Positions 8,316 through 17,506 of a stretch of DNA of 42,556 nt are shown piece by piece. A program made the translations under genes and the position numbers. Below the pieces are notes generated by a model, which worked only from the letters and a program-made list of their open reading frames with translations, was not told the origin of the DNA and searched no databases. Source of the stretch: Butyricicoccus sp. (GTDB lineage Bacteria; Bacillota; Clostridia; Oscillospirales; Butyricicoccaceae); NCBI GenBank assembly GCA_017886875.1, contig JAGHIZ010000017.1:1-42556 (forward strand). The letters run 5' to 3'. Within the stretch, counting starts at the first letter, position 1; each line of letters starts with the position of its first letter.

Positions 8316-9167
8316 TTAACTATCACGAATTATTGTGCGAATATTCTCCAGTTGAGTTGATGCACTAGCATCAATTATTTCATCTGGCATTTCTACAATA
8401 CAAGTACCTGTTTCGGCATCATGCATTGGGACTATTTTTACATGGTCAGATATAGTGCTTAATGCTGATGCAAGCATCGGGTCGGTTTGTGTTACTCCCT
8501 TAACATCACAATCAGCTACATAAATCTGTACCCATTCACGACGCTTTAGCTTTTCAGTAGCTGATAAAATCATACGGCGTATAACTTCTCGACTACTTTT
8601 AAGGCTTACATGAATAACCTTTTCAGCTATTGTAACTGCAACATCTAAAAGTTCATCTCTTGCATTGTCTATTGCATGTTCTCTTGCTTGAGTTGCAAGC
8701 TGCATAAACCTAGCTATATCGTCTGCTGTACGCTGCGCGTTTTCATGCACAGCCTCAGCCGCTTCTATTTTAGCTTTTTCATAGCCATCAGAATAACCTT
8801 TTTGAAAACCTTCTTCCATTGCTTGCTGATGAATGCGATTAACTTCTGCTTCAGCCGCCATTTTAGCTTTGGCTATAATTTGTTCTGCTTGTTCTTTTGC
8901 CTCTTTTATTATAACCTCAGATTGAGCCTGTGCAAAAGTTATAGCACCTGCAGCAATTTCTTCTGGCTGTTGGGTTACTTCTGTGTTTTCGACTTTTTCT
9001 TCAAACTGCTCTGTAAAGTCTGAAAATTCTTCTTGTTCTTGTGGTGCTAAAGGAATGTTTTCTTTAAATCTAATCATTTCCTCTAGCTGACTTGTCATTT
9101 CTTCAGTGTCAGGCAGTTCATATTCTTCTGCCTTAGGCTTCATGAAATATTTAAGGATACTAGACAA
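8316..9167 (-). CDS. fliH: FliH export ATPase regulator
   Basis: This protein of about 283 residues binds FliI and docks it to the C-ring. It has an acidic N-terminal region, a long Ala/Glu/Lys coiled coil (about 80-160, with QSEVIIKEAKEQAEQIIAKA), and a C-terminal domain with VAVTIAEKVIHVSLKSSREV as in V-type ATPase E subunits. I place the start at TTG (9165-9167), eight bases after AAAGGA, giving MSSILKYFMKP and an 8-bp overlap with fliG. The upstream GTG at 9183-9185 has its AAAGG directly adjacent, with no spacing; the ATG eight codons further in is another option. Confidence 0.9.
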   Translation of the reverse strand: MSSILKYFMKPKAEEYELPDTEEMTSQLEEMIRFKENIPLAPQEQEEFSDFTEQFEEKVENTEVTQQPEEIAAGAITFAQAQSEVIIKEAKEQAEQIIAKAKMAAEAEVNRIHQQAMEEGFQKGYSDGYEKAKIEAAEAVHENAQRTADDIARFMQLATQAREHAIDNARDELLDVAVTIAEKVIHVSLKSSREVIRRMILSATEKLKRREWVQIYVADCDVKGVTQTDPMLASALSTISDHVKIVPMHDAETGTCIVEMPDEIIDASASTQLENIRTIIRDS

Positions 9168-10182
9168 TAATCTCGTCCTTTCCACCCTTTAAGATAATAA
9201 TTTCGTTCTTTTCTTCGAGGTCTCTAATAATACCAACAATACGTTGTTGAGCTTCTTCAGCATCTCGTATACGTACATTTGTGGTAATTTCGAGGTCTTC
9301 TTCGATATTCTGTCGCATACGGCTTGACATATTGGAAAGTAGCTTGTTAGCAACTTCTTTGTTAGAGCCTTTAAGTGCAAGCACGATATCTCTGGAATCA
9401 CAATCTCTAAGCACACGCTGAACAGAACGGTCGTCCATATTGACAATATCTTCGAATACAAACATACGTTTTCTGATTTCTTCTGCAAGGTCTTTGTTGC
9501 GAAGCTCCAGACCATCGAATACAGCCTTTTCGCTTGAACGCTCGAGGTTGTTCATAATAGCAGCAATATGGTCTACGCCACCAACTTGAACATTTTCGGT
9601 AATAACAATACTGCTGAATTTCTTTTGCAGTTCCTCCTCTATCATCTTTACTGCTTGAGGAGATGCACTTTCCATTTTAGCAATACTTTCTACTACACGA
9701 AGTTTCTTTTCAGGTTCAAGTTCTTCAAGTACAGCAGCAGCTTTATCTGGCTCAACATATGAAAGTACAAGTGCAATTGTTTGAGCACGTTCATGTTGCA
9801 ATGTAGAAAACATCGTTTTTGCATCTGTTTTGTTGAGGAAAGAGAAAGAACGATTTGTTAAAACTCTTGTAACCTTACTTAACAAGTGTTGTGCTTCCTG
9901 CTCACCAAAAGCTTTTTCAAGTACAGAACGAGCATATTCCATACCACCTTCAGTAATGGCTTTATTGGTTAAGCACATATGATAAAACTCATCAAGAACC
10001 TGTTCAGTATATTCGGGTGACATATGACCAAGTTTAGCAACCTCTATTGTAAGTTGTTCAATCTCATCTTGTTTCATATATTTATAAACCTTAGATGCTT
10101 TATCACTTCCAAGAGCAACTATAACAGTTGCTGCTTTTCTAGCCATATTATCTGCTTCTTGATTGCTTTGAGACTTAACCAT
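9160..10182 (-). CDS. fliG: FliG flagellar motor switch protein
   Basis: The 340-residue protein is the torque-receiving switch protein between the MS ring (FliF) and FliM. The three armadillo-type domains are all present; the C-terminal torque helix region FVFEDIVNMDDRSVQRVLRD carries the charged residues that face MotA. I favour the ATG at 10180-10182, whose AGGTGG site is well spaced; a GTG at 10192-10194 would add four residues but lies only a few bases after its AGGAG. The start overlaps the fliF end by 8 bp and the stop overlaps fliH, so translation is coupled across fliF-fliG-fliH. Confidence 0.97.
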   Translation of the reverse strand: MVKSQSNQEADNMARKAATVIVALGSDKASKVYKYMKQDEIEQLTIEVAKLGHMSPEYTEQVLDEFYHMCLTNKAITEGGMEYARSVLEKAFGEQEAQHLLSKVTRVLTNRSFSFLNKTDAKTMFSTLQHERAQTIALVLSYVEPDKAAAVLEELEPEKKLRVVESIAKMESASPQAVKMIEEELQKKFSSIVITENVQVGGVDHIAAIMNNLERSSEKAVFDGLELRNKDLAEEIRKRMFVFEDIVNMDDRSVQRVLRDCDSRDIVLALKGSNKEVANKLLSNMSSRMRQNIEEDLEITTNVRIRDAEEAQQRIVGIIRDLEEKNEIIILKGGKDEIIV

Positions 10183-11875
10183 TTGTATCACCACCTTCTC
10201 CTCTTAACCACATGCAAATCATTCTAGCTGCAATTTCAGGGTTTTCTTCGGTAAACTTACGAATATCCTGTTTAAGTTCAAGACTTCTTTCATTTTGAAT
10301 ATCAAGAATGCCTCTTTTAGCAGCTTCCTCTTCTGCAAGACGTTCTGCCTCTGAAAGAGCTGCCTTTCTGAACATTTCTTCTTCAAGTGCTTTTTTCTGA
10401 GCCTCAGCCTGAGCTTGTGCTTCTTGCTCTGCAATAAGTCTTGCCTTTTTACGACGTCTTTTGATAATGATAAGCAGAATAATAAGTACAAGTAAAAGAC
10501 CAACAATTCCGCCAATAATATAAATGCCGAAAGGTGGAAGCTGAAGTCCAGAAAGAATATTGTTATTGTTATTATCTTGATTATTATTTTGAGCATCTGG
10601 GTCATAGAAAGGAGCAATAAGCACATTGATTTTATCTGCTTGCTGAGTTGCATCTATGCCAGCAGCTCTTGCAATATGATTTACAAGCTGTTCTGCACCA
10701 ACATTACCGGAGACCTCTTCATTTATAGTAACCGCAATCATAACATCTGTTACTACACCGAAGTTTTGCTCACTTTGTTCGGTATTTGTATTAACTTTAT
10801 GGTCTTCAACACCAGAGTTTGTTAGTGTTTGCTCATTACCTTGAACAGCACCCTCTGTATTTAAATAAGTATTAACATCAACATTTTGTTCTGCACCTGC
10901 AACACCATTTGCATTTTCTCCATCAGCTGGACGAGTAAGTGACTGGTCATATTCATAGTGACCTATAATACCCTCACCAGCGGGAGCACCTTCTGGAGTT
11001 GTATAAGTAACACTTTCCTGAACCCTATGGCTGACATCAACTGTACTGGTAACACTTACCTTTACATTTTCTGTGCCATAAACAGGAGTTAAAGCCTGAA
11101 GAACTTCATTTCTAACTCTGTTATTAACCTGTTGTTCAAGTCTTAATTTTAAATCAGATGAACTTGAAGAGCTGTCTTCTGAATTTATATCACTTGGAAC
11201 AAATGTATTACCTAGGGAATCGGTAATAGCTATATTATCAAATTCCAATCCTGAAACAGCTTTAGAAATAAGGTTTCCAATCGCTTCAACATATTTATCT
11301 GGAATTTCCTCATCATTTTTCATAATAACTGTTACAGTTGCACTTGCAGGAATAGCATTTTCACTATCAAGTACATAGCGACTATCTGAACCTGTTTGAA
11401 TAGTTACAATAGCCTGCTTAACATCTTCAAGACATTCAATCGTCGCACCTATACGGTCTTGCAAATCTTGAACGATTGCGGTTTGACGAGCAGATTCACT
11501 TGTCATCATGCTAAGTTGTGAATTATAAGTTTCATAAGCAAAGCCTGATTTTGGATAACCTTCCATCATCAAATCTGCACGTATATTAAATTCATCTTTA
11601 CTATTTACTAATATAGAATCACCTTTTACTTTATAATCTGTAACGCCTTGTTCTTGAAGTTTTGAAACAACTGATGACATATCCTCAGTTGTTAAATCTG
11701 TAAATAGCGATACATATTCTTTTTGATTAAGCTTGACGGCAGAAAAAACAGAAACAGCGACTACGATGGCTAATACAGCTGCTGTAATACCAATACGTTT
11801 TTTCTTTTTATCGCCGCTATAAAATTCTTTTACTTTTTTCGTACCGTCTTGTAGCTTCTCTTTTATTTTTGCCAC
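10175..11875 (-). CDS. fliF: FliF flagellar MS-ring protein
   Basis: The 566-residue protein forms the membrane-supramembrane ring. Membrane helices lie at about 28-46 and 450-472 (IYIIGGIVGLLLVLIILLII), framing the periplasmic ring-building motifs. YscJ/FliF features include LFTDLTTEDMSSVVSKL, MTSESARQTAIVQDLQDRIG and SATVTVIMKN. The final region, RKFTEENPEIAARMICMWLR, is the FliG-binding tail. The segment before the second helix is Asn-rich (NNNQDNNNNN). Its GTG/ATG context and overlap with fliG are standard for this operon. Confidence 0.97.
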   Translation of the reverse strand: MAKIKEKLQDGTKKVKEFYSGDKKKKRIGITAAVLAIVVAVSVFSAVKLNQKEYVSLFTDLTTEDMSSVVSKLQEQGVTDYKVKGDSILVNSKDEFNIRADLMMEGYPKSGFAYETYNSQLSMMTSESARQTAIVQDLQDRIGATIECLEDVKQAIVTIQTGSDSRYVLDSENAIPASATVTVIMKNDEEIPDKYVEAIGNLISKAVSGLEFDNIAITDSLGNTFVPSDINSEDSSSSSSDLKLRLEQQVNNRVRNEVLQALTPVYGTENVKVSVTSTVDVSHRVQESVTYTTPEGAPAGEGIIGHYEYDQSLTRPADGENANGVAGAEQNVDVNTYLNTEGAVQGNEQTLTNSGVEDHKVNTNTEQSEQNFGVVTDVMIAVTINEEVSGNVGAEQLVNHIARAAGIDATQQADKINVLIAPFYDPDAQNNNQDNNNNNILSGLQLPPFGIYIIGGIVGLLLVLIILLIIIKRRRKKARLIAEQEAQAQAEAQKKALEEEMFRKAALSEAERLAEEEAAKRGILDIQNERSLELKQDIRKFTEENPEIAARMICMWLRGEGGDTNG

Positions 11876-11919
11876 TGTCCCATCTCCAAATATTCCTCTT
11901 TTTTCAGAGAGCTTTTATA

Positions 11920-12225
11920 TTACATGCTCATGCTCATTACTGTATTGTAAGACTCTAGTGCCTTATTTCTCATTTGAACCATAAGACTAACTGCAATTTC
12001 AGCCTTTGAATTTGCAATACTTAAAATCGCAGGGTTATCAAGCTGACCTGTAGCAAGCAAATATTCAGCCTCTGATTTTTCTGCATCAGTTTCTTTAACA
12101 TTATTAATAGCTGTATTTAAAATGTCAGAAAATACAGGAATGCCATCATTTTGAGATATATTATTTGTTGTATCGAGACCAAAAGCTTCACTTTGCCATA
12201 GTGGCTTAATTTGTTGTATAGTCAT
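11920..12225 (-). CDS. fliE: FliE hook-basal body complex protein
   Basis: The 101-residue protein is the adaptor between the MS ring and rod. The C-terminal half NPAILSIANSKAEIAVSLMV then QMRNKALESYNTVMSMSM is the conserved FliE helix pair. It lies between flgC and fliF, as in most Firmicutes. The ATG is preceded by AAAGGAGAT, 17 bp after the flgC stop. Confidence 0.95.
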   Translation of the reverse strand: MTIQQIKPLWQSEAFGLDTTNNISQNDGIPVFSDILNTAINNVKETDAEKSEAEYLLATGQLDNPAILSIANSKAEIAVSLMVQMRNKALESYNTVMSMSM

Positions 12226-12241
12226 ATTATTTTAATCTCCT

Positions 12242-12709
12242 TTACTTACCGATTTCTAATGCTCTAGTTGCTACAGTTTTAAGGGTATTAAAAGCGGTTA
12301 CATTAGCCGAATATGCCTGAGTTGCTGCCATAGCATCTGTCATTTCTTTTACAAGGTCAACATTTGGCATTTCAACATAACCTTCTTCATTTGCATCAGG
12401 GTGTGTAGGGTCATACTGTAGTTTAAAAGCACTTTCATCTTCAACTATTGCAGAGACACGAACACCGCCGTTATTTGATACTGCCCCTGTAGGCAGCTGC
12501 ATATTTCCTGCAGTACGAGCTAAGATATCTCTAAAAGTATCTCTTCCATCTTCTGCCTCTAGCACAATCATTTTACGGCGGTAAGCCTCATCACCATTTT
12601 CAGTACGTGTTGTGTTTATATTTGATATATTTTCTGATATAACATCTAGTCTAAGCTGTTGTGCAGTAAGACCAGATGCTGTTATATTCATTGAACTTAA
12701 AAACGCCAT
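12242..12709 (-). CDS. flgC: FlgC proximal rod protein
   Basis: The 155-residue rod protein has the N-terminal rod motif FLSSMNITASGLTAQQLRLD then VISENISNINTT and the C-terminal YVEMPNVDLVKEMTDAMAAT, both diagnostic of FlgC. It acts outside the membrane and is exported by the FliHIJ/Flh system. The start follows flgB by 17 bp. Confidence 0.96.
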   Translation of the reverse strand: MAFLSSMNITASGLTAQQLRLDVISENISNINTTRTENGDEAYRRKMIVLEAEDGRDTFRDILARTAGNMQLPTGAVSNNGGVRVSAIVEDESAFKLQYDPTHPDANEEGYVEMPNVDLVKEMTDAMAATQAYSANVTAFNTLKTVATRALEIGK

Positions 12710-12726
12710 TTTACTTCTCCTCTATA

Positions 12727-13104
12727 TTAACCTGCTGCTACTGTTCTTAAAAGTGAAAGCTCTGTGGATATTGCGTTGTAAACATGCTGTTGCTGAAAAG
12801 CATTTCTAGCAAGCTCAACGCTTTGCTCGTTCATATCTACACCATTTCCATCTGCTTTAGTTTCTTCATTGGTTGCAATATGAACGGTAGCAGATGAATT
12901 TTCTAATGCACTACGAATTCTGCTAACATTTCCACTTGCACTGTTTAGCTTATCTTGCAAGGTTTCCTCAAAAGTAACATATTTAGCCTTATAATTAGGA
13001 GTTTCGACATTAGCTATATTATCAAGAATAGCAGTCTGTTTTGTCCACAAAAAATCCATTGAACGCTCCATCATAAGCATTGAATTATTAGTAAATAACT
13101 GCAT
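12727..13104 (-). CDS. flgB: FlgB proximal rod protein, first gene of operon
   Basis: The 125-residue rod protein has the motif ILDNIANVETPNYKAKYVTF near residues 27-46 and a C-terminal SVELARNAFQQQHVYNAIST, as in FlgB. It is the first gene of the long flagellar operon. The ATG at 13102-13104 has TGAGGT seven bases upstream, and a good promoter lies about 60 bp ahead. Confidence 0.96.
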   Translation of the reverse strand: MQLFTNNSMLMMERSMDFLWTKQTAILDNIANVETPNYKAKYVTFEETLQDKLNSASGNVSRIRSALENSSATVHIATNEETKADGNGVDMNEQSVELARNAFQQQHVYNAISTELSLLRTVAAG

Positions 13105-13162
13105 ATATATACCTCAATTCACAAAAAACTCTAAAATATACTATAAACCTTTTACCATTAGT

Positions 13163-13191
13163 ATTATACTCTAATTATGGTTATTTCGCAA
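13163..13191 (-). promoter_or_regulatory. Sigma-A-type promoter of the flagellar operon
   Basis: On the minus strand: TTGCGA (13186-13191), a 17-bp spacer and a perfect TATAAT (13163-13168). It would start transcription about 50 bases before flgB. Upstream (13192-13410) the DNA is extremely AT-rich, with two TTATTATAAT words, and holds no gene that I can see; the whole 13105-13519 gap contains only this promoter and the hairpin at 13411-13450. Confidence 0.75.
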
Positions 13192-13410
13192 TAATTGATT
13201 TAAGGATTGTATCATTTTTGTACCAAATGCACATTACAACTCTTTTTTTTGCATATAAATGTTTTTATTTATATATTTTCATGCATCTATAATATTTTTT
13301 TCAATGTTATTGATATTTTTTTAACATTTATACATATTTATTATAATGAATATAATTTATTATAATTTATGTTTTTTGTTAATAATGCTATAATGGCTAT
13401 TTAAAAACAT

Positions 13411-13450
13411 AAAGAAACTGTATTGCCAATAAATTCAATACAGTTTCTTT
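13411..13450 (-). terminator. Hairpin terminator after the SLH gene
   Basis: A perfect 15-bp inverted repeat (AAAGAAACTGTATTG and its complement) with a 10-nt loop lies 70 bp beyond the SLH gene stop. On the minus strand it is followed by ATGTTTTTAAA, a modest U-run. It separates the SLH gene from the flagellar operon promoter. Confidence 0.7.
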
Positions 13451-13519
13451 ATATCAATTTTACAAATTTTTCTTTATTTTATCTTTTTGTGCACTTTTAA
13501 CAAAGCTAATTTGCTATTC

Positions 13520-15844
13520 TTAAACATATGAAGATGCCATTTGTATATATGGGTATGCCCAGTAACTTGGACTTACATCTGAAAATTTCTGAGACATATT
13601 ACCATATGTTCTGTTCAATACTCTGCACATCATTGTTACTACTTCATCACGACTCATGTAATTATATGGTCTAAAGGTATTATCTGGATAACCGCTTATC
13701 CAGCCTTGAGATGCACAATATCTAATAGCATTATTACTTTGTGTATTGCTTATATCTAAGAAATATACTTGACTTGTTGTAACTTCTGGTGAACCCGACA
13801 ACCTATAAATTAATTCCACCATTTCTGCTCTTGTGATATAGTTATTTGGATAAAAATAAGTTGTACGGTCTATTATACCTGCACTTGCAAAAGTATTAAC
13901 TTCTGAAGCATACCATGCATCACTAGGTACATCTGCAAAAATACTTTCATAAGAAATATTGGATATATCACACATTTTATAAAGCATAGACACAGCTTCT
14001 GCTTTAGTCATATTGCTTTGTGGTCGGAAAGTGCCATCTGAATAACCGCTTATAAATGGACTTCTAGTATCTTTATTTAAAGATATTGCAGTTGTAGGTG
14101 TCACATTATCTTTTGTAAAGTATGCTGTTGCAGAAACTCTAACATTTTGTGTTACATTCGTTAGATATAAAGTTACAACACCCGCTGCATTTCTGCTAAG
14201 CATATATGTGTTATTACCAACTGTGATTGATGTTCTACTTGGTGATACTGATTTTGTAATATTACCCATAGTCAAGGTTATTTCAGAAATCTGATAATTT
14301 GTATAAGGAGTAAAGTAAAAATACACATTATCTCCTGAGTTTATATAATAATTGCTAGTGCTTTTTGTTATTTTAACATTACTAGATGCTGAAATAGATA
14401 AGCTTGGTCTTGAAACATTGCTTGATGTACTTACAGAAGTAGCTGAAACTCTTATTGGTTCGGTTATATCCTCAACTATTAGAGCATAAACACCACCGCC
14501 CATATCATCTATTCTATAATTTTTATTTGCAACAATGATTTCACCATTATCTGCACTTACAGTATTTTGAGAATTGCCAACCCTCAAGGTAATTTTGTTT
14601 ACAGCATAATTATCTGATGTAGTGCTTATATAAAATATCGCATTACTTCCGCTTGAGACAGTATCAGGTGAATCAGTATATATATCAATTCTTGAGCCTT
14701 CGCTTATCTCTATAGGAATATTATCATGGTCAAAAGTTGAATTAAAAGTAACTGTTGTATCTTCATAAATATCTGGGATTGTAAAGTTTACACTATTACC
14801 ATTATCAGTAACTTCAATACGTGTATTTCCAAGAGTTAAGAAAGTTTGACCTTTAACCCATGAACCATAAGACCTACCACTTTGAATAGTACAATCGCTG
14901 AATAAATAACCTGACTTTGCTGTTGCACGAACATAAACGGAAGTATTTTGTCCTTCGGTTACAGTCACATAACCACTGCTTGGATTATCAATAGTTATAC
15001 CACTGTCACCCGTTACTCTTACAGTAAATGTGTTTGGAATTTTTTCTGTTACAACATCACTAATTGTTATATGCCCTTTTATTTTACCATTTATTGTAGT
15101 ATTACCTTCTGGGTTCCAAGAAATAGTCCAACCTTCCCATGTTGTTGATGAATTAATTGTAGTTGTTTTTGTTGTACTTGTTGAAGTTGTTGCTCCATCT
15201 GGAACAATATAAGTCATTTTAAAACTAACTAAGCGATATTCTTCAACTGGTGTAAGTGTAAAATTCACATTATCATTTTCATAGTATTTATCCTTGCTAG
15301 AACTATCACCACCAAATGTTGCTGTGAATTTATCTGTTTCTTTTCTTTCCACATTTGGAACATATTCTGTTCTTGGTACTGTATCTACTGTAATTGTTAG
15401 AGTAAACAAATACTTATATTCAGATTTATTCAGTGTAATTGTCAAATTTATTTTTTCTGTTGTTTCTGGGAATTTATCGAGCTTAGCATTTAAAATACTA
15501 TTACTTCCAGTTAATATATTTTTATCAGCGTCTAATTCAATATCTCCTACATATTCATCAATATTATCATTATTATCATTAGCACAACTTATAGTTATTC
15601 TATCGATTTTTCTACCTTTATAATCTGGATTTATTTCTAAAGGATATGTATAAGTTGTTACCCCACCAATAGATAAAAATTTTGGTGCTTCAGAATCAGT
15701 CATACTTGCATAACTTGAAGGAAATTCAAAACCTATCTCAACTCCTTTTCTTTCATCTTCTGCACCTGCGTACCATGTTCCACTAGGTAACAAAAACACT
15801 GCTGTCATTATAATAGCTACTAATCTTTTTAATTTATTTCTCAT
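13520..15844 (-). CDS. Secreted S-layer homology (SLH) domain protein
   Basis: A 774-residue surface protein. The ATG at 15842-15844 is nine bases after AGGAG; an in-frame TTG three codons earlier abuts that site and is rejected. A signal peptide covers about residues 1-28 (basic MRNKLKRL, hydrophobic core, AGAEDE). The middle holds several beta-rich repeats of roughly 95-100 residues with recurring patterns such as NKITLRVGN/SEITLTMGN and VRVSATA. Three SLH motifs occupy the last 185 residues (FISGYSDGTFRPQSNMTKAE, WYASEVNTFASAGII, WISGYPDNTFRPYNYMSRDE), which bind secondary cell-wall polymer. There is no catalytic domain that I recognise; an adhesin or structural role is inference. A sigma-28-like promoter sequence lies upstream. 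Confidence 0.9.
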   Translation of the reverse strand: MRNKLKRLVAIIMTAVFLLPSGTWYAGAEDERKGVEIGFEFPSSYASMTDSEAPKFLSIGGVTTYTYPLEINPDYKGRKIDRITISCANDNNDNIDEYVGDIELDADKNILTGSNSILNAKLDKFPETTEKINLTITLNKSEYKYLFTLTITVDTVPRTEYVPNVERKETDKFTATFGGDSSSKDKYYENDNVNFTLTPVEEYRLVSFKMTYIVPDGATTSTSTTKTTTINSSTTWEGWTISWNPEGNTTINGKIKGHITISDVVTEKIPNTFTVRVTGDSGITIDNPSSGYVTVTEGQNTSVYVRATAKSGYLFSDCTIQSGRSYGSWVKGQTFLTLGNTRIEVTDNGNSVNFTIPDIYEDTTVTFNSTFDHDNIPIEISEGSRIDIYTDSPDTVSSGSNAIFYISTTSDNYAVNKITLRVGNSQNTVSADNGEIIVANKNYRIDDMGGGVYALIVEDITEPIRVSATSVSTSSNVSRPSLSISASSNVKITKSTSNYYINSGDNVYFYFTPYTNYQISEITLTMGNITKSVSPSRTSITVGNNTYMLSRNAAGVVTLYLTNVTQNVRVSATAYFTKDNVTPTTAISLNKDTRSPFISGYSDGTFRPQSNMTKAEAVSMLYKMCDISNISYESIFADVPSDAWYASEVNTFASAGIIDRTTYFYPNNYITRAEMVELIYRLSGSPEVTTSQVYFLDISNTQSNNAIRYCASQGWISGYPDNTFRPYNYMSRDEVVTMMCRVLNRTYGNMSQKFSDVSPSYWAYPYIQMASSYV

Positions 15845-15947
15845 AACATTCAACTCCTAAATAAAATCTTGACATGCAACTATAATATTATATGATAAAA
15901 TTGTTTCATAATAAATATTAATTTTTACTTATCCATCGACTTTTTTC

Positions 15948-15974
15948 ATATCGTCAAAATTTAAAAAAAAATAA
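15948..15974 (-). promoter_or_regulatory. Candidate sigma-28-like promoter of the SLH gene
   Basis: On the minus strand TTAT (15971-15974), 15 bp, then GACGATAT (15948-15955), seven of eight matches to the GCCGATAT -10 of sigma-28/SigD. The -35 matches TAAA only at two positions. The same layout is seen before yjfB, the FtsE-like gene and fliD. Confidence 0.4.
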
Positions 15975-16105
15975 TACAAATTAACAGTTTGTTTTTTCAA
16001 AAGTTTTTTCTTGCTTTTTCGTCTTAAACCTTGTACGATTATGTTAGTATTTTGTGCCAATTTGGTATATATCATATATATTTTCAAGAAACGAGGGAAC
16101 TAATC

Positions 16106-17215
16106 TTGTTAAAAAAACACATTCTTGCTTTTTTACCCATTTGTTTGTTATGCCTTCTTTGCGGTTGTGGTGGTGATGATGATTCTCTTATTGCATATCA
16201 GTTTGAAGGAAATGCTGTTCCTGCACTTGATAAAGTATTAACTACTGAAACAGGCGGAACATATATAACTTCTTTATCCCCTGCTGATGGTGGTGGAGAA
16301 ATAACCGAACCTGCACCAGAAGAAAGTGATGAAGAAGGCTCATCATCAGAAGCTGAACAAACAGAAACTACAGAAACTACAGAAACTACAAAATATATAT
16401 CCTATGACTATCAGATGTTTAATAAGGATATGGCAGCCGTAGCTGTAAAAAGTTATGTTGAAATGATGACCAATGATGAATATGCTTTTGAACTTGATTG
16501 TGATGAACCAGATTATTCGGCAAGCGTCGGAAATGTAGTTTTAAAGCGTGCTGCCGTACTTCTTGATGAAAATGGTGAGCCTACACAATCTGCCGATTTA
16601 GAAGAAAAGTCTGATGAAGAAAAAGAGGCAGAGGAAAAAGCTCAAAAAGAAGCCGAAGAAAAGATGACTAAAGAAGAAAAAAAAGCTGCTAAGGAAGCTC
16701 AAAAACAGCTTGAAAAAGAACTTGAAGTTTTACCACCTTATGATAATTTTGAACATGATTCAAGTAATGACCTTTTAGTTGAAGTAAACTGGACTGCTAC
16801 AAGCTGTCTTGTAACACTAACTATTGAAAGTCGTAAAACTACCTCTGATGGTGCAACTGCTGAACCTTCAGCCGTAATTTCTTTTACTGGTGCTAAGATA
16901 CTTATGAACTCTGTTGTACCAGCAGAACTTGGTTTACAAGGCGAAGATATGAGTGAATATACATTAAAACCAGGTCCTGGATATGTTATGGTTGATGATG
17001 TGCCTTGTCTTGCTGTATATGTTTATAGTAAAAGTGCTGAACATACAAATATACTTGAAACTGTTTGTTTTGTTTCAGCTGATGGCAGTACACTTTATCA
17101 ACAAGAAAAAGCTGGCGGTACCGAAGTTAAAAAAATTGAACTTGGTGATATTCCTGAACCTTTACCAACTGAAGGTGAAGAACTTCTGGATATGGCTCTT
17201 GAAGCAGATGAGTAA
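16106..17215 (+). CDS. Putative lipoprotein with Glu/Lys-rich helix
   Basis: I do not recognise the family. The likely start is TTG at 16106, eight bases after GAGGG, giving MLKKHILAFLPICLLCLLCG and then Cys, a lipobox-like signal sequence. The mature part is acidic with a low-complexity QTETTETTETT linker, then a region with YDYQMFNKDMAAVAVKSYVE, a strongly charged helix (about residues 155-195, Glu/Lys/Ala) and a C-terminal folded region with beta-strand pattern (CLVTLTIES, PGYVMVDDVPCLAVYVYS). It stands alone between a divergent SLH gene and a strong terminator. An envelope role is likely; function unknown. The longer reading to 16031 would spoil the signal sequence. Confidence 0.8.
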   Translation: MLKKHILAFLPICLLCLLCGCGGDDDSLIAYQFEGNAVPALDKVLTTETGGTYITSLSPADGGGEITEPAPEESDEEGSSSEAEQTETTETTETTKYISYDYQMFNKDMAAVAVKSYVEMMTNDEYAFELDCDEPDYSASVGNVVLKRAAVLLDENGEPTQSADLEEKSDEEKEAEEKAQKEAEEKMTKEEKKAAKEAQKQLEKELEVLPPYDNFEHDSSNDLLVEVNWTATSCLVTLTIESRKTTSDGATAEPSAVISFTGAKILMNSVVPAELGLQGEDMSEYTLKPGPGYVMVDDVPCLAVYVYSKSAEHTNILETVCFVSADGSTLYQQEKAGGTEVKKIELGDIPEPLPTEGEELLDMALEADE

Positions 17216-17218
17216 AAT

Positions 17219-17250
17219 AAATCCCCGATTTTTAATAATCGGGGATTTTT
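17219..17250 (+). terminator. Intrinsic terminator, probably bidirectional
   Basis: A GC-rich stem (ATCCCCGATT / AATCGGGGAT, loop TTTAAT) is followed by TTTTTATT on the plus strand, ending the lipoprotein gene. The minus-strand copy is followed by TTATTTT and lies directly after the yjfB stop, so it can serve both converging genes. Confidence 0.9.
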
Positions 17251-17251
17251 A

Positions 17252-17437
17252 TTATGCATAAGTGTCAATATTTTGACCAACACCGGCTGGATTTGGTGGC
17301 ATCATTTCAAGTAAACCTTGCATAGCTACTTCTTGACTATCCATTGCTTTTTTTGTAACTGAAAGAGATACATTGTACTGAAGTTGTGCAGCACTCATAT
17401 TAGTTGCCATTGCAGCAACACTACTTGCCATACTCAT
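17252..17437 (-). CDS. YjfB-family putative motility protein
   Basis: A 61-residue protein rich in Met and Ala. It matches the small YjfB family (Pfam 'putative motility protein'), whose Bacillus member is SigD-dependent; recognisable parts are MATNMSAAQLQYNVSLSVTK and the C-terminal MPPNPAGVGQNIDTYA. The biochemical role is unknown. The ATG is preceded by AAAGGAG ten bases upstream. A sigma-28-like promoter sequence lies 36 bp upstream, in line with expression with late flagellar genes. Confidence 0.9.
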   Translation of the reverse strand: MSMASSVAAMATNMSAAQLQYNVSLSVTKKAMDSQEVAMQGLLEMMPPNPAGVGQNIDTYA

Positions 17438-17472
17438 AATTTAATAACTCCTTTCAAAGAATGTTATAATTA

Positions 17473-17499
17473 AAATCGTCATGTAATAAATTTTTATAA
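17473..17499 (-). promoter_or_regulatory. Candidate sigma-28-like promoter of yjfB
   Basis: On the minus strand TTAT (17496-17499), 15 bp, GACGATTT (17473-17480). It matches the core CGAT of the sigma-28 -10 element, and the predicted start lies about 29 bases before the ATG. The family is SigD-regulated in Bacillus, which supports the call. Confidence 0.45.
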
Positions 17500-17506
17500 T
17501 AGCTAA

